DNA of 64,000 nt from Owenia fusiformis (Eukaryota > Annelida > Polychaeta > Sabellida > Oweniidae): the NCBI GenBank assembly GCA_903813345.2, contig CAIIXF020000008.1, positions 18,644,822-18,708,821 of the forward strand, written 5' to 3'. Made by a program: the position numbers and the translations under genes. A model generated the notes under the pieces. It worked only from the letters and a program-made list of their open reading frames with translations, did no database searches and had not been told where the DNA came from. This document shows positions 42,843-55,962 of the stretch, one piece after another. Numbering within the stretch: position 1 is the stretch's first letter; the number at the start of each line of letters is the position of its first letter.

Positions 42843-43829
42843 CAGGGTGGTCAAAAAAACGGCAACCCTAATTTTTGCTCATATCTTTGTCATTTTAAGA
42901 AGTTTTGCCCTGATATTTGGCACATATGTACATCATTCAATTTCATACTAGACTGCTTTATTTCATGAACATTGGACTGATAGTCCCAATGTTACAGCAC
43001 TTTAAACAAGGTACCCCAGTTTTCCAATATTGTGCTGCAGCCAAACCTGCACACATTTTCCAAACCTGTCAATGACATAACTGCATTCCTCAGCAAGTAT
43101 GGCCTGAACGACACATGTGATCTTTATTTTGAGGTCTAATGTCTTTCTTGTGTTATTACTCTACACTCTATCTTTGGGGTATCCCCACTGGTAAAGATTA
43201 AATGGGGCCATATCTGGGCTATGGGGTGCCCATTCATTGTCTGTTGTACTGCTGATAATGTGGTCATTGAAGTGGTCCCAAAGCCATTATTGTGCATCAT
43301 TGGGTGTTTGGGGTATGGTTCTGTCTTGTTGGAACCACTGCTGCTGCCTTTCAACTTCCCTGGGTTCACCTAAAGTCCCCAAGAACTCAATGGGAATCAC
43401 AAAATAGAGTTTGATGTTGACAGTTATTGCATATCCATTGGCATCATTAAAGGTAAAGGACCATATCTTCCGAGAACACACTAAACTGTGCATCTGTCTG
43501 TGTGAAGGTGCATCTCCACTACTTCATCAAGAGCCATCAAGTGCTTGGCTCTCCAAGAATACATAATTGTTAGAGTTTATCAAGTGCATCAAGTTGGAAA
43601 TGGAGTTCATTTGAATAACAGATCAGCTCAGACAACCAGAAAGTGACCTTATGGGGCATGTTGCTTAAAATGCAGTAATATTGTGATTATCAGTCCGATG
43701 GTCATGAAATATGGTAGGTTGGTAGGAAATTGAATGATGTACAATTGTGTAAAATATCAGGGAATTATTTCTTAGAATGACAGAGATATTAAGAAAAACT
43801 AGGGTTGCCGTTTTTTTTTGACCACCCTG
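42843..43829 (-). mobile_element. Mariner-like transposon relic
   Basis: Ends CAGGGTGGTCAAAAAAACGG and its inverse, flanked by TA on both sides (42841-42842, 43830-43831). Inverted ends extend over about 110 bp. On the minus strand broken frames show FQQD near 43320 and, in other frames, WAPHSPDMAPFNLYQWGYPK near 43170-43230, which fits the end of a mariner DDE/D domain. The coding region is frameshifted and short, so it is dead. Confidence 0.85.
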
Positions 43830-44902
43830 TATTAGTACTTTATATTTGTTTCATTCTTTTAGTACACTTTACCATTTCCTAAGACTTTTTCTTTGGTGGT
43901 CTCTTTACTACTTGTTTGACATGACATAGTGAATATACTAAGATCAATTAATAAGTAGACCCTTGGCATTTATCATCTTTCCTTTTATTTCATATGCAAG
44001 ATGTTCTGGGATTTCACGAGGAAATAACATTGCATTAGAAAGGGATTTATATTGGATAAATGCATGCAAACATTAAGATCAATAACGAAGCAAGATTGAC
44101 GCCAAGTTTGCAGTTTATTCCAGTCTCGATGTTCTTCAGTATAACACCCTGGCAAAAAACAATTGCTTTATTTTATTTGGTGATGAAATTATAAAAATGC
44201 CACTAAGGAAAAATAAGAAAGGAAACACTGTTTTGAAGTAATTATTTTTTTTAGATTTGCAGGAAATATCGTCGGAAATAAAACCAATTGATAGGGCTTT
44301 GAGTATCATCAATTAAGTCATTTATTACAATGTCGGGGTATATTCTCATATCGAGTAATGGTAAAATAATGTTTCAATTACATTATACCAGATTGTTATT
44401 GGAGTATTTTCAATTACAACTGATAATTCAGGAATATCTCATAGAATACATGTACAATAGTATTTAAGTTAATATTGTATCACATCCTTGCATTATTATT
44501 GAGTCCAATCTTTCTTTTCTTCAACCTATAACTGTATTTTTTTTAATATACATAGATATATCATAAATTTTACAGATACAAAGTTAATTAATTTGTCTTG
44601 CAACATTGAAAATAAATAAGGTTAGCTTCTTTTTTACTAAAGTTGCCAGATTATTTAAAAGAATTTTACAATTAACATGTAGAAATTTTCATTCCTGATA
44701 ATTTTGCCTGATGTTTTGTTGTTTTCTTTGTGAGAAATTCTAAGGTGTGCAGTACACATGGGTTTTGTGATTCACTCCTCCCAGTGAGATCATTCTCAAT
44801 AGAAATGTTGACCTTCTTGAACTAGAGACAAAACAAAGGATGCACCTGTTGTAAGATCATAGACCTGCTTCAGTAGGAAATAGTGATGAATAGGGTGATG
44901 TT
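43830..44902. other. AT-rich DNA without recognised feature
   Basis: No exon or bounded repeat seen. Confidence 0.35.
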
Positions 44903-45234
44903 CTACAGTAAAACCTGCCAATCAAAGCACCAATTAATTGGACAGTGCTCAGTCTTTAGGTACATGTGTAACATCAGTTAATGAAAACACAGAATGAATT
45001 TAGTCCATCCCATTGGGGATCAAACCAATGACCCCTCGTCTATAAAAACACCCATTGATTGAAAAGTGTTCAGTCTTTAGGTACATGAATGACATCCATA
45101 TCATCATCTGACACCATGTGATATAAGGTACGCTTTCCAAGAGTGTGAGTTTCAGCCTCAGCTTCAGCAGGGCTTTAGGGTAGATAGGTGTTTGACTTAC
45201 TGAGGTGTTCAATTTTACAAGTTTTACTGTGAGT
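44903..45234. mobile_element. MITE copy, ACAGTAAAACCTG family, long variant
   Basis: acagtaaaacctgccaatca at the left and acaagttttactgt at the right are the inverted ends. The interior holds agtgttcagtctttaggtac twice (44945-44960, 45065-45080). Confidence 0.7.
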
Positions 45235-45414
45235 GGATTGTTTACTATTGAATCTAAGGTCTCATTATGTAAAGGTAGCTAAATAAAGTAGTACTTTTAC
45301 AAAGTAATCTCTTCAGAATTACCATTGATATCTTTATGACTATTTATCTGCTCAAAGTCTGGATTAGGATGTGTTGAGAATCATTGCCAAACAAACATGT
45401 TTCTAGATAGATTA

Positions 45415-45610
45415 CAGGCCCGTAGCCAGGGGGGGTTCGGACGAACCCCCCCCCCCCCCCTGGCCAAAATTTCTCTCAAAATCATGCAGTTTTTCACCAT
45501 TCTGACCATTTTTTGTGTGCTTTTTGGCCAAATATGCCAAAGTGACCCCCCCCCCCTAGAATTTTTAGGAAAAGTGAACCCCCCCTTGGAAAATTCTGGC
45601 TACGGGCCTG
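45415..45610. mobile_element. MITE with CAGGCCCGTAGCCAG ends
   Basis: caggcccgtagccagg and its inverse tctggctacgggcctg. Contains G-run and C-runs (45429, 45444, 45547, 45579). Full-length copy. Confidence 0.85.
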
Positions 45611-48019
45611 AATCAGATGGGAAAGGTTGGGAGGTTTGAAATACTGCTGTTTCAATACAGTCATCACAAGCATCTTCATCTCTTATGATGTTTATTTCTC
45701 AATAATAGTTATCATTAACCAGTTGTCTTGGTTCATAATTTCTTTCTTAATCAAAATGGGATCTGGTCATTAGTTAGTGGATGGACCTTTTCCTCAGGTA
45801 AAGACTACTACGATTGTGTATTCCTGTAAGCTTATGGTAGCATTCACTATTCGAGGTATAACTGTACTTGAAACCCAACCAAGTTATGTTGTAGAAATCT
45901 CATATTTTTGAAGTGTTTATCTAACCATGTTGGATGACATTTCAGGAAATATCACAGGCTAGTTTCATGGCTTCATGTCGACAACTCTCGTATTAAATTT
46001 TTATCAAACTCAGGTTTCAGAGTGAGTCATGACGCAGTCTTCCATTCGTTATCTTTCACACCTGTACCTGTAAATATAGTCTATTTCTTTATTAACAGTA
46101 CAGATGCCTCAAATTTGCTCGTCGGTATGACAGGCTCTCTTTGAAATCAAATTTTCTCTTTAAAATATGAATTAACTTTCTTCCTTCCTTTCTCTTATTG
46201 TGTTATAAATTGGAGTATAGACTGAAAATCTAATCAGCCAATTCCTCATTTAATTTCATGATTTTCTGATATATTTTGCATTATAAAATACGAGTGCTAA
46301 GATAGCTCCTCAGGTGTGGTAATTTATGATAACTGTATTGGAACATTCAGAAATATGCTATAGGCTATTTTGAGGTCACGATGACATGATGAAAATATCA
46401 AATTAACAAGTGTATGTAAATATCAAGTTCGTTTATTCAATTTTGTATCAAATGTTAACCGATCCACTCAAAGTGCAGTAGACTATAGTCGTCTTTGTAC
46501 AAACAAAAATAAACATGATTTTATTAGATTAGGTTTTTAGGGGTTTGATTAAGGTTGGATTTATTTTTGGAATAGCAATGGAATTTTTTATATTTTGTGT
46601 AATAAATTACGTGAAACTTCATGATATTTGAATTATAATAAGTAGTTATTTTTAAAGGTTCTAGCCTATATTGAGTTATTACTCCCCTGGTGGATATATC
46701 GCCAAATATGACGTATACATGACATGACTAAGTGATCTCTTGATAAGCTGATTTGTGGCGTAACAGAGATTTTGCTAAATCAAATAAATTCAATATCATG
46801 ATATCTTTCACATAATTTGGCATCACTTTCTTAAAAGAGAGATTCGGCAGTCAGTAAGAACTAGACTCTGGCCCTCAGAAAAAAACATCTAAGAATTCAA
46901 CAGTTGTATGGAAAACAAACCCCAACTATCCCAAATCATTTGTCTATTGTGAAAAGATAGAAATGTCAAATACCCCCTCCCCCTACCTAATTACTACTTT
47001 ATTAGTGAATATTTGGATTCTACCTTAATTTGACCTGAAATAAATACCTTACTCATTTCAAAAATGATATTCAAAACGCATAATGGGGCCAATCTTTAAT
47101 GTTCTTTGTATTGAATGATCAGCCCCTTATATACCAAAGTCTCCCCATAGGTAGATCATTAACCTTTTAGGGTAAACAAGCTGAAGCATTTTATGAATTG
47201 ACTTTTGTAAATAAAACAGCTGATAACAGACCTAAAGATTGAGGTCATGTCATATAGTTTGATGTATTCAACATATTAGTTACTTTCTCATATTCAGTAT
47301 TGTACATGATATATATCACTTCAGTCCTTAGTCATATTTGGAGGCCCTCATTAAAGTCTAAAAAATCTCAAAAACTTTGATACCATCACTTTGAGATTTA
47401 CCCTTGTAAAGAGTTTGAAGTAGAGCTTCATCTTTACAGAAGTGATTACTGGGCTTCAGGGTAAGAAAGCCATATCTACAATATTAAATTACTATCTTGT
47501 AATATATTGTGCCATATAATGTTTTCTTCTTATCTCTAAGATACAATATTTTCTTCCAATACCTTGATGGAGTCTTAAACATCTTTCCTTAAGGTTAACG
47601 TTTTGTTGTAAAACTAGATCAAGGGAAGATGAGAGGTCTACCCCCCCTCTCCCCACATTACACATCAACACCACATCTGTTATTTAAATAGATAGAGCAG
47701 TTCTTGAAGCAAAGCTAGAAGATAATGTCAAACTATCTAGATTTGATAATTTTTCAAATGACACTCATTTACTGGATAAGTACTTCTTGCATTGATCTTC
47801 ATTTTTCTGCATTTTTTGTCTTCCCTCATTGTGTTCTAGTACTATAATGTCACTAAATCAGGCATAATAGATTTTTAACAGTGATCCGTGTCTTGGTTCA
47901 TTCAGCTAAACCTTTTAGTTGTATGTTAATGGTACTATTGATCAAACAAAAGTATGGTATCATTAATCCAGATAATATCCCCTTGTTTCCTTGCCTCACT
48001 GTTAAAAAGCCTCGGAGAT
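45611..48019. other. AT-rich DNA without recognised feature
   Basis: 2.4 kb with no convincing exon, RNA gene or paired repeat; only short C-runs near 46975 and 47640. Confidence 0.4.
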
Positions 48020-48120
48020 TACCCTTTGTATTCGTTCGACTTCGCATCTCGGGGCTGCTAAACTGTAATAGTCTGTACTAGGCAGAGGGTAGTTTATAAC
48101 TAGACTCTGCGCGCAGGGTA
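48020..48120. mobile_element. MITE of TACCCTTTGTATTCG family, 101 bp
   Basis: Starts taccctttgtattcgttcga and ends ctctgcgcgcagggta; other copies at 52784, 53372 and 59750. Confidence 0.75.
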
Positions 48121-49500
48121 CTTTGAGATCTACCACAGTTTGACATGTTTTTGCTACTGTATATTAGACCATTTGCCATGGTTCATAATCATATATGATA
48201 TTTAAATGTGTTTTTTTGCAGCAATCTTTTCTATAGCACAATAGCAGACACAGTACATTAAAGTGAAATATTTATATATTTTAGAGTCCCATTAAAAGCA
48301 AACCTGGAATATGTCAAAAATTACCAGATCAAGAATTCACTTGTTTGGAACTCAAGATATATGTTAATTTGAAGTATGATTTATTCAAAACTCTTATTTA
48401 CCATTTTTAGGAAAATTTAATGTTCAGAAATGAGAAGAAAAACTGCAGTGAACAGTAATGTAGGATATATAAAATTGAGTTCATTTTTACAGTTACTTTG
48501 GACATTTTTTGTTGTTTAGTATAAAGGCAATGTATAGAATAAGTGAACCATTATTTTGTCCTTATGACACTGTGGCTATGATTTATACAAGGTAGGTTTT
48601 ATTTTTACCATCTTTGCTTTTTATTAATGAATAGAACAGGTTAAAGGTGCTTGTATTTAGAGGTGTTTCTGATCCTGATAACTTAAAAGTCAAGTCTGTT
48701 ATCCAAAATTAGATCAGAATTTTCAAGGTTCTCACATAGATAAGTGTTTGCTCCCATGGGTATTTTTGAATGCCCCATTGGCTTTGATGTTAATAGAACT
48801 TCTTTATTTGAATACCTCTAAATATGAACACATTTTTAGGTGTTTTTATGCCTCATTGACTCTTTATATGAACACCTCACAATATGAACACTTGTTTTAG
48901 ATCCCAGGAGTATGCACAGGTTTTTTTTTGAAATCATGCATTCACTATTTTCAACTCTGAAGGAGTGCATTCGACTTTAGACATCACTTATCAAATCTCA
49001 AATTTTACTTTTTTCCTGAATGCATTTTCTTAACAAGGAAGTAAGGAGGAAATATAATTGTATAGGGTGTAATGTCCCAAACAATCATTGGTAAATACTA
49101 TTCAAAATACCTTTTATAACTTCCATCATCTTAACAAATTTTATCAATAACAGTATTGTATGATGTATGATGCAGCAACAAGAACTAGCTGGATATTCTC
49201 TGGGCTTGTGTGCTAGACTGAATATGAAATATTTTCACAAAAGAAAAATTCTGTTGTTTATTCTGATATCAGTTTTTTGGCAATCTTGCTTCAAGTGTCT
49301 GTACCCCACCTTAGGGAGGTATATAGTAAGGGTAGGGTCACAAGGGCTTTGGCAAGACTTTGTTGTCACTCACCCCTTCCTATGTTCTTACTCTTTGACC
49401 AAGTGATAGGGAAAGAACAGATAAGGGCTTGACTTGGGCATAACTTGGGCTAAAGTTACCCCAAACTGAGAACCTTAGAAAAGTACAACTGAAGTATAAT
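48121..49500. other. AT-rich DNA without recognised feature
   Basis: A short open frame at 49167-49406 has no recognisable domain; nothing else supported. Confidence 0.35.
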
Positions 49501-49634
49501 CTAGCTACAAGCCCTTGTGAGCCCCCTCCCTGCCTACTACAAGTCTCACCCGCCCCCCCCCCCCCCCCCCCCCCCCCAGCAAGTTTGATAAGGTGTACAG
49601 TCTAGTAATGGGAAGGGCAATGGCTTGTAGCTAG
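49501..49634. mobile_element. MITE with CTAGCTACAAGCC ends and a long C-run
   Basis: ctagctacaagcccttgt and its inverse caatggcttgtagctag. A run of more than 20 C lies at about 49552-49577. Related elements with tcttgcatcaagccc ends occur at 55792 and 58151. Confidence 0.75.
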
Positions 49635-51205
49635 ACTAACTGTAGGGGAGAAATGGTTTTAGTGCAGATTTTATTTTCACAGGGTTGAATATATGACATT
49701 GAGGCTTCCAGGATTAATCTGGTGGAAATTACATTACTTATTCCCCTTATTGGATGCGTCCATATTGACATATGTTCCTGCAGGCTAAATCCCATGATGG
49801 TCATAATTTAAAATGAAACATATCTGGAAAAGAGAGAAATATTCAAGAAATAAAGTAAAATGTCATTTACATGTAATTACATAGAAATGCTTTAAAGATG
49901 AGGTATTTTGATTACTTTTTAGGAGAAAAATGGTGTGACAATCAATTTAGTGCATTAATATGAAGAATATCAAGATATATACTCATACTCATATACTCAT
50001 ATTTCAAATTGTGAGTTAATAGAAACATTAGATATACAATGTATAAGTAGAAATAGTTCATCAAATCCAGAACAGTATTAAAACACAAAGGTTTATATGG
50101 AATGTAATTGATTGAAGAATTGAGGATGAACTTTATTGAATGTGGGGAAAGTGTTACAGAATTCATGATTATTGATCTTAAAACTGGAGGAACTCAATAG
50201 ATGTTGACAAGCTATCATGTTATGGCCTCAAGGGAATATGGTACAATAGCATCACTTAGGAACATAATGACAAGTTACAGTCTTATGTCACCCAAGTAGT
50301 TTATTAAGAAGTTTTAATTCTCTTTGAAAGTCATATGGGAATCAATGAAATATGTTGCGTAAACAGTTTGAGGAAAGTAAGAGATCATGAACTAAACTAA
50401 AGACTTTTTTACGCAACATTTGTGTGACTTTTATATTGATTTTGTGACTGACTTTTATGACCTTGGTCCTCGGGTCATGTTCTAAGCGACCCCTTTTTGC
50501 AGTTCAAGGGTCAAGGTTACAGGAGACTACAAGTCAGTAACGTGTAACCATATGTCATTAGTAAGCAGTATGGTACAACTGACTTATTGACTGACCTTTG
50601 ACAAAGTTCTACTTAATCAATCCACAAATCGTGTGCTGTTTCACCTTTTTGACCTGACATGATCTTCGATTGACCTGACACAATCTGCATATTATATTAT
50701 CGCATAAATTACAGAGTGGACCATAATAATTGTCTACATTTCATATTATAATTGTACTTTAGTAAAATTATTCACTCTTATAGAAAAGTACTCATGTCCT
50801 GTATAACATTTTCTGTCTCTAAAAGAGAGCTTCATCTTATTATTATGGTGTATCACTTACAATGGGGGTAAGCAAGCCTGATTTCAAAGAGATGTGCCAG
50901 TTATGAAACTTCTATCACATTAGTTATGAACTGTTCTGTAATATATGGGTACTACTGTAATTTATATACTAATTGCTTCAAAGTAATTAAAGTGCATGCA
51001 TATTTATAGCAGGTAATTAATTACTTTGTGTACATGTAATTAAGGTATTAGGTGTCTCTCTGTAATGTAATGTAAGCCACATATAAATTGGAAACGACAA
51101 TAGTTTGGAATATGAGACATAAGACACTGAAGAAAAGGTAAGGCTTGATTTAATATCAATTTTATATGAAACCATGATTTGATGACAAGATATAATATTT
51201 ATTAT
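49635..51205. other. AT-rich DNA without recognised feature
   Basis: No exon or bounded repeat seen. Confidence 0.35.
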
Positions 51206-51450
51206 CATAGGTGATGGGTGCAACCCCCCCCCCCCCCATAACCAATAAGAATAGACGTAGAAAAAAGCTTTAAAATACTTTTTATTTGAAGCTTCTAGCT
51301 CAGTTTTGAAGGAAGTTACATCACTTTTTGTAAATGTCAAAACAAATCAAAAAAAAGATTTTTGCCTCGCTTATGTCACGATCGCACCCCCCCCCCCCCC
51401 CTAACTTTTGGTGATTGCACACCACTGACTGAAAGCTGGTTACGCCCTAT
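51206..51450. mobile_element. MITE copy, inverted relative to 7668-7910
   Basis: Shares gaagcttctagctc, gatgtaacttccttca-type text and C-runs with the copy at 7.7 kb; ends gctggttacgccct. Confidence 0.7.
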
Positions 51451-52783
51451 TAATGCCCGTTTCAATAGTTTCATCTTGCTACTCTCTGGGTCCCAGTGTG
51501 AGATGTGAAAAACCTCTTTAAAACATGTGTTCAATTTTGCATTGTCAAATTCTGGTACCATCATTGTATATCTCATGGTATTGTAGGGTTATCTAGGGGC
51601 TTTAATCTCTTAGATACTACCTGGCCTGTCTTAATAAATAATGATTGTTCAAAAAAAATTTGTAGGATCATATCATTTCCCATGCATTTACAAAGGTCTA
51701 ATATAGGTTTTTTGTCTGTGTGCTCGGCTGTGCATCGAGCATCAACTAAGGACTAACTCCCTATTTGTTGGTTGATCCTTTGCTCGAGTATTATCCAACA
51801 CTTCAGGATGGCTTACCCCTAAATAAAATCTCACAACCCATACATTTTAAAATGGAAATTACAGTATAAAATAGTTTTAAATACAATAAATAAAGCATAC
51901 AGGCATAATGACAATACTCCAAATTGTAAACATATGAAATAAAATAAGGCTCTTCATTCAAACTTTTAAGAGATTTTTGATCGAATGATAAGATCGGGAG
52001 ATATTTTGGTTTGTGCGGAGATATAAATAACTGACACTCATCCTTAGTAAAAGTCTGGCAGAGATTACACGTTTGTTGCTTCTGGTTTGCTAGTAAATTC
52101 GCTGACATTTATATATTTAGATAAAGGAGGGTGATCTGTATATAGAAGAGAGTCTAGGTTTATTCTATCATTCCAATTAGGTCACATTTTTGTCTTTGCT
52201 AAGTGGTGTCCTGATGTGGAGAATCTTTGGCTCACTCATGTCACATGGCATGTTAAATGTCATTGTCAGGGATATAAAATCAAACCTTGTTTATAAGTCT
52301 GACATATCGAAGGATTAATAATATAAAATATAAAGGTAGAATAAAACAAGTCTCAGTAGAACATGTTTGGTAACTCAAAAAATGTTCTTCTTTAGAGGTA
52401 TTTGACTTAAAAAGGTTAATTTAACATATGTCAATTGATCTTGGGACTCTGAAAAGTGTTCTACTTATCAAAGGTGTTCTACTTCTAGAAGTGTTTCACT
52501 GTTATACATTTGTGAAAAATTTTAATGTATATGTCTTTACATAACTGAGACTCCTTCAAAGAGGGAAAGTCAAACTGGAGGGGTAGACTTTCTTCAAAGT
52601 AGAACTAAAGAGATTTCTCATTGTGTTGGTAACTTGTTATAGCATAACAAGTGTATTGAACTGGTCAATCAATAGGACTCTTATGAACTAATGATATATT
52701 TGTGTTTTGGATAAGACAGATGGGACTTAGTTTATATTGGTCATTCTATTCTCTGTATTATACAGTGATCTGCCCAATATTGA
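51451..52783. other. AT-rich DNA without recognised feature
   Basis: The minus open frame at 51803-52108 has no recognisable domain beyond chance; nothing else supported. Confidence 0.35.
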
Positions 52784-52836
52784 TACCCTTTGTATTCGTT
52801 CGACTTCACTTCTCAAAAGAGACTGCGCGCAGGGTA
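52784..52836. mobile_element. TACCCTTTG-family MITE reduced to its two ends (53 bp)
   Basis: taccctttgtattcgttcga followed almost directly by gactgcgcgcagggta. Confidence 0.75.
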
Positions 52837-53371
52837 CAATATTGAAGGAACTTGAGAACTTTACCTTTCTGATTTATATACATCCATCTTTACATAATGC
52901 TGCTCTCATTCATACTCGTTTCCCAGTTTGATTTTCAATCGTATGAAAACATCATACCTTGGAAATCCAAGATGGCTCTTATTCAGAGGCTGTGGAAGCC
53001 ATAACAGGTACTGCTTCAGTTAAATAGAATAAAAAATGATTTACAATATATTCATAGTTGTACATGTAAATTCTTTAGACATGGTTGATATTTTGAAAAG
53101 CTATGAAAATTTGGTTCATTTGACCCATTTTAGAACTCAGTAGCTACAATGTGCAAGTTTCACTGTACATTTTATATTCAATTAATTAATACCATAAATA
53201 TTTTGATCTCCTGTCTAAGCAGTAAAAGAAACTGACAAGCCAGAATTATTTTCCTAGCAACAGCACACATGCTTGTAATTTACTGAAATGACGTGACATT
53301 TATTTGTAATCTTGATTTGCCATCTGCACTTATAATCCACTTTTATTGTTTGTCTGGAGAGGAAAGGAAGG

Positions 53372-53749
53372 TACCCTTTGCATTCGTTTGACTTCACTTC
53401 TTAAAAGGGAGCTTCGTCTTCACTCTTTCAAAGTAAAATAAACCTGTGAACTGACCGCGCCAATCAGTGTTCGTCGGCCAAATTTGACCGACGTTCTATA
53501 TATGGTCATTCCTTCTGACGTCATCGTTGAGCCCGGAATAGACCAATGACATGCGCATATTTAATTAGAATGCATTTGGTGTATGTTTCTTCAAGCTCGC
53601 TGATTGATGGAAGAAAGGTCAGCGCGTAGGTCAAAAGTGATTTATTACCCAAACTGTCACCTGTACCCGTCGTGGGGGCAGGGCTACTAAACTGTAATAT
53701 GGTCTCTACTAGGCAGAGTGTAGTTTAACTAGACTCTGCACGCAGGGTA
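53372..53749. mobile_element. TACCCTTTG-family MITE, 378-bp copy
   Basis: taccctttgcattcgtttga to ctctgcacgcagggta. The interior is GC-richer (gaccgcgccaatcagtgttc, gttctatatatggtc) than its surroundings. Confidence 0.75.
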
Positions 53750-54015
53750 AAAGGAAGGAGACAGAGAAGGGAGAAAGTCTATTGTCTACATCCACTGTAG
53801 TTTTACCCTATATATGAGATAAACTTGGAAGAACAGAACTTAGATATTGTACATGTTTTACGAAAACTATTCCATGAACAGGATTGTTTGGTTTTTTGAC
53901 AGAGAGGTGGACTGAGGAACCCTCCTCCAATCTATGTGTGTATGCCAGATAACACTACTTCTAATATACTGCATCATAGTTGAAGAACCATATCACGACG
54001 GCCTTCTATCAGTTT

Positions 54016-54272
54016 TTATGTCACCACCACAAGTGTTATAGCCTTTGTGTCACCATCACAAGTTGTGACATATTGTTATAGTCTTTATGTCACTATCACA
54101 AGTTGTGACATATTGTTATAGTCTTTGTGTCACCACCGCGAGTTGTGACATATTGTTATAGTCTTCAACTTTTTGTGGATGGTGTTCGGTGGTTGATGGA
54201 TGTTGTTCGGCAAATGTCATCTGTAACAAATGGCAGGTGGTGACATTTTCATGTTCATGCCTTGTCTTTCAT
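54016..54272 (+). mobile_element. Family A element with its terminal hairpin tandemly repeated
   Basis: Four consecutive hairpin modules of about 50 bp (atgtcaccaccacaagtg, gtgtcaccatcacaagttgt, atgtcactatcacaagttgt, gtgtcaccaccgcgagttgt), each followed by atattgttatagtct. Then the usual body and end tggcaggtggtgacatttt. Confidence 0.8.
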
Positions 54273-55791
54273 CTTGCTTCCTCATATTGCAAGAAGCATG
54301 GCTCATCATTGGTTAGGCTGCCCTAATAAATCTATGACAAACTCCGTGGGTTTCCATAAAACTGAATGTTATTCTTGTAAAGTGTTTCCCGTCATAATTT
54401 GAGAGATATGATAATAACAGGATGTTCTTTGAAATGTTCAAGTCCAAACAGTAGTCAGCCAATGGAATTCCAGCTTAATGATGTTGTATCATCCACAGTC
54501 GCTATTATCCTTTAGAATAGCTTTAGATAAAGAGATTCTGCTAAATCAGAATGTTGGTGATGTATGATTGTTTATCTGGCTTATCTTAGGATTAGTGTAT
54601 TACTCATGATTGCAACTTCTTAGATTTCAATTAATTTCTATCTGTTTGACCCTTGACACAATTTGATAATAATGCTGTCTATTTTGGTTTTATGAGAACT
54701 GATAATTGTAGAAATACAGTAAAACCTGTGAAAGTATTGGTTCTTTTCAAAATCGATCAAAGTGTTCATTCTTTGTATGTGTTAACTGTACTTAGGATTT
54801 GATTACATAGAAGAAAATAAACATATAAATAGATCTGACAAAACTTTTCGCAATTTAAAGAAGTATTTCTTAAAACTTGTGCAAAGAGTATATGGAGATT
54901 ACGGATTTGACCGTACTAAACAGTCAACATTATGTTAAGCTGTTTGTGTATTATATAACATGTACTATTGTTATATGGTATCCTGTACTATTGATATCCG
55001 TTAAAGTAGTTCGGAACTTTCAAAAAAGAGTGAAAAAATTTGGGAAATATCATTTTAACGTTTATTTTGAAATGAGAACTGTGGATTCTACCACAATACG
55101 TGCATATCCACAAAAAGTGAAAAATATTACCTATTTTATTATTTATTGGTAATTATAAGACATAAAAATTCTGATCATGTAGAACTACCTTAATGATATG
55201 TTCCAGAGTATATATTTTACAACATCTGGTTTACTTGTGCTTTAAATGCTACCAAGTCATATATTTCCATTCAATTTGAATTTCTCTACAAATTGAATTA
55301 ATAGCCTAGATGTCATTTCTTTATGATTTAGAGCATGGACATTATACCCAGAGATAGATTTGGTTCTAATTTCACCCATTTTCATGTAATTTTACATTTT
55401 TGATCAATGCCTTCTTGTCGCATTTATTGTATTGGTATTCACAATAGATGAACATGATAGATAGTGTGCCTGACCCGAATCTTGATTAACCAGGATGGTA
55501 GAATGTAACATTGATGTAATCATGATCAATAAAATGTAATCGGGAAGTTTTTGAAAAAGAATAGGGAGATAAATTGTCAAGAGTGATTACTTAGGGAAAT
55601 TGTTCATTTCATGATAGCAATTTGCTGCTCTTCTTCTCTTTACAGTGGAACCTTTAATATGTTCAACATTTAATGAATTCAGTATGCTTAGAAATACCCT
55701 GATCTCATAGATAACCATGCTACCCTCTGATAATAGTACCAATCATTTTATAGTTTGATGCTGACCAATCAGAGGTATGCTGATCTATACA
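54273..55791. other. AT-rich DNA; one MITE end
   Basis: A solo acagtaaaacctgtgaaagt end at 54716. The open frame at 54877-55152 has no recognisable domain. Confidence 0.4.
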
Positions 55792-55889
55792 TCTTGCATC
55801 AAGCCCTTGTGATGCCCCCCCCCCCCCCGGTACATTCCTCACCTTAAAAAGGTGAAGTAGATGGGGGTCCAGACAATTGATGCAAGACA
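55792..55889. mobile_element. Small MITE with TCTTGCATC ends
   Basis: tcttgcatcaagcccttgtg and the inverse of ttgatgcaaga. C-run at 55817. Similar copy at 58151-58253. Confidence 0.65.
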
Positions 55890-55895
55890 TCTTAC

Positions 55896-55962
55896 AGGCC
55901 CTTAGCCAGGGGGGGGGTAGCGGAGGGAGCAGTCCTTTGTAAAAGCTGGCTATGGGTCTGTC
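55896..55962. mobile_element. Deleted copy of the GTAGCCAG-type MITE
   Basis: caggcccttagccagggg and agctggctatgggtctg; only 67 bp remain. Confidence 0.6.
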
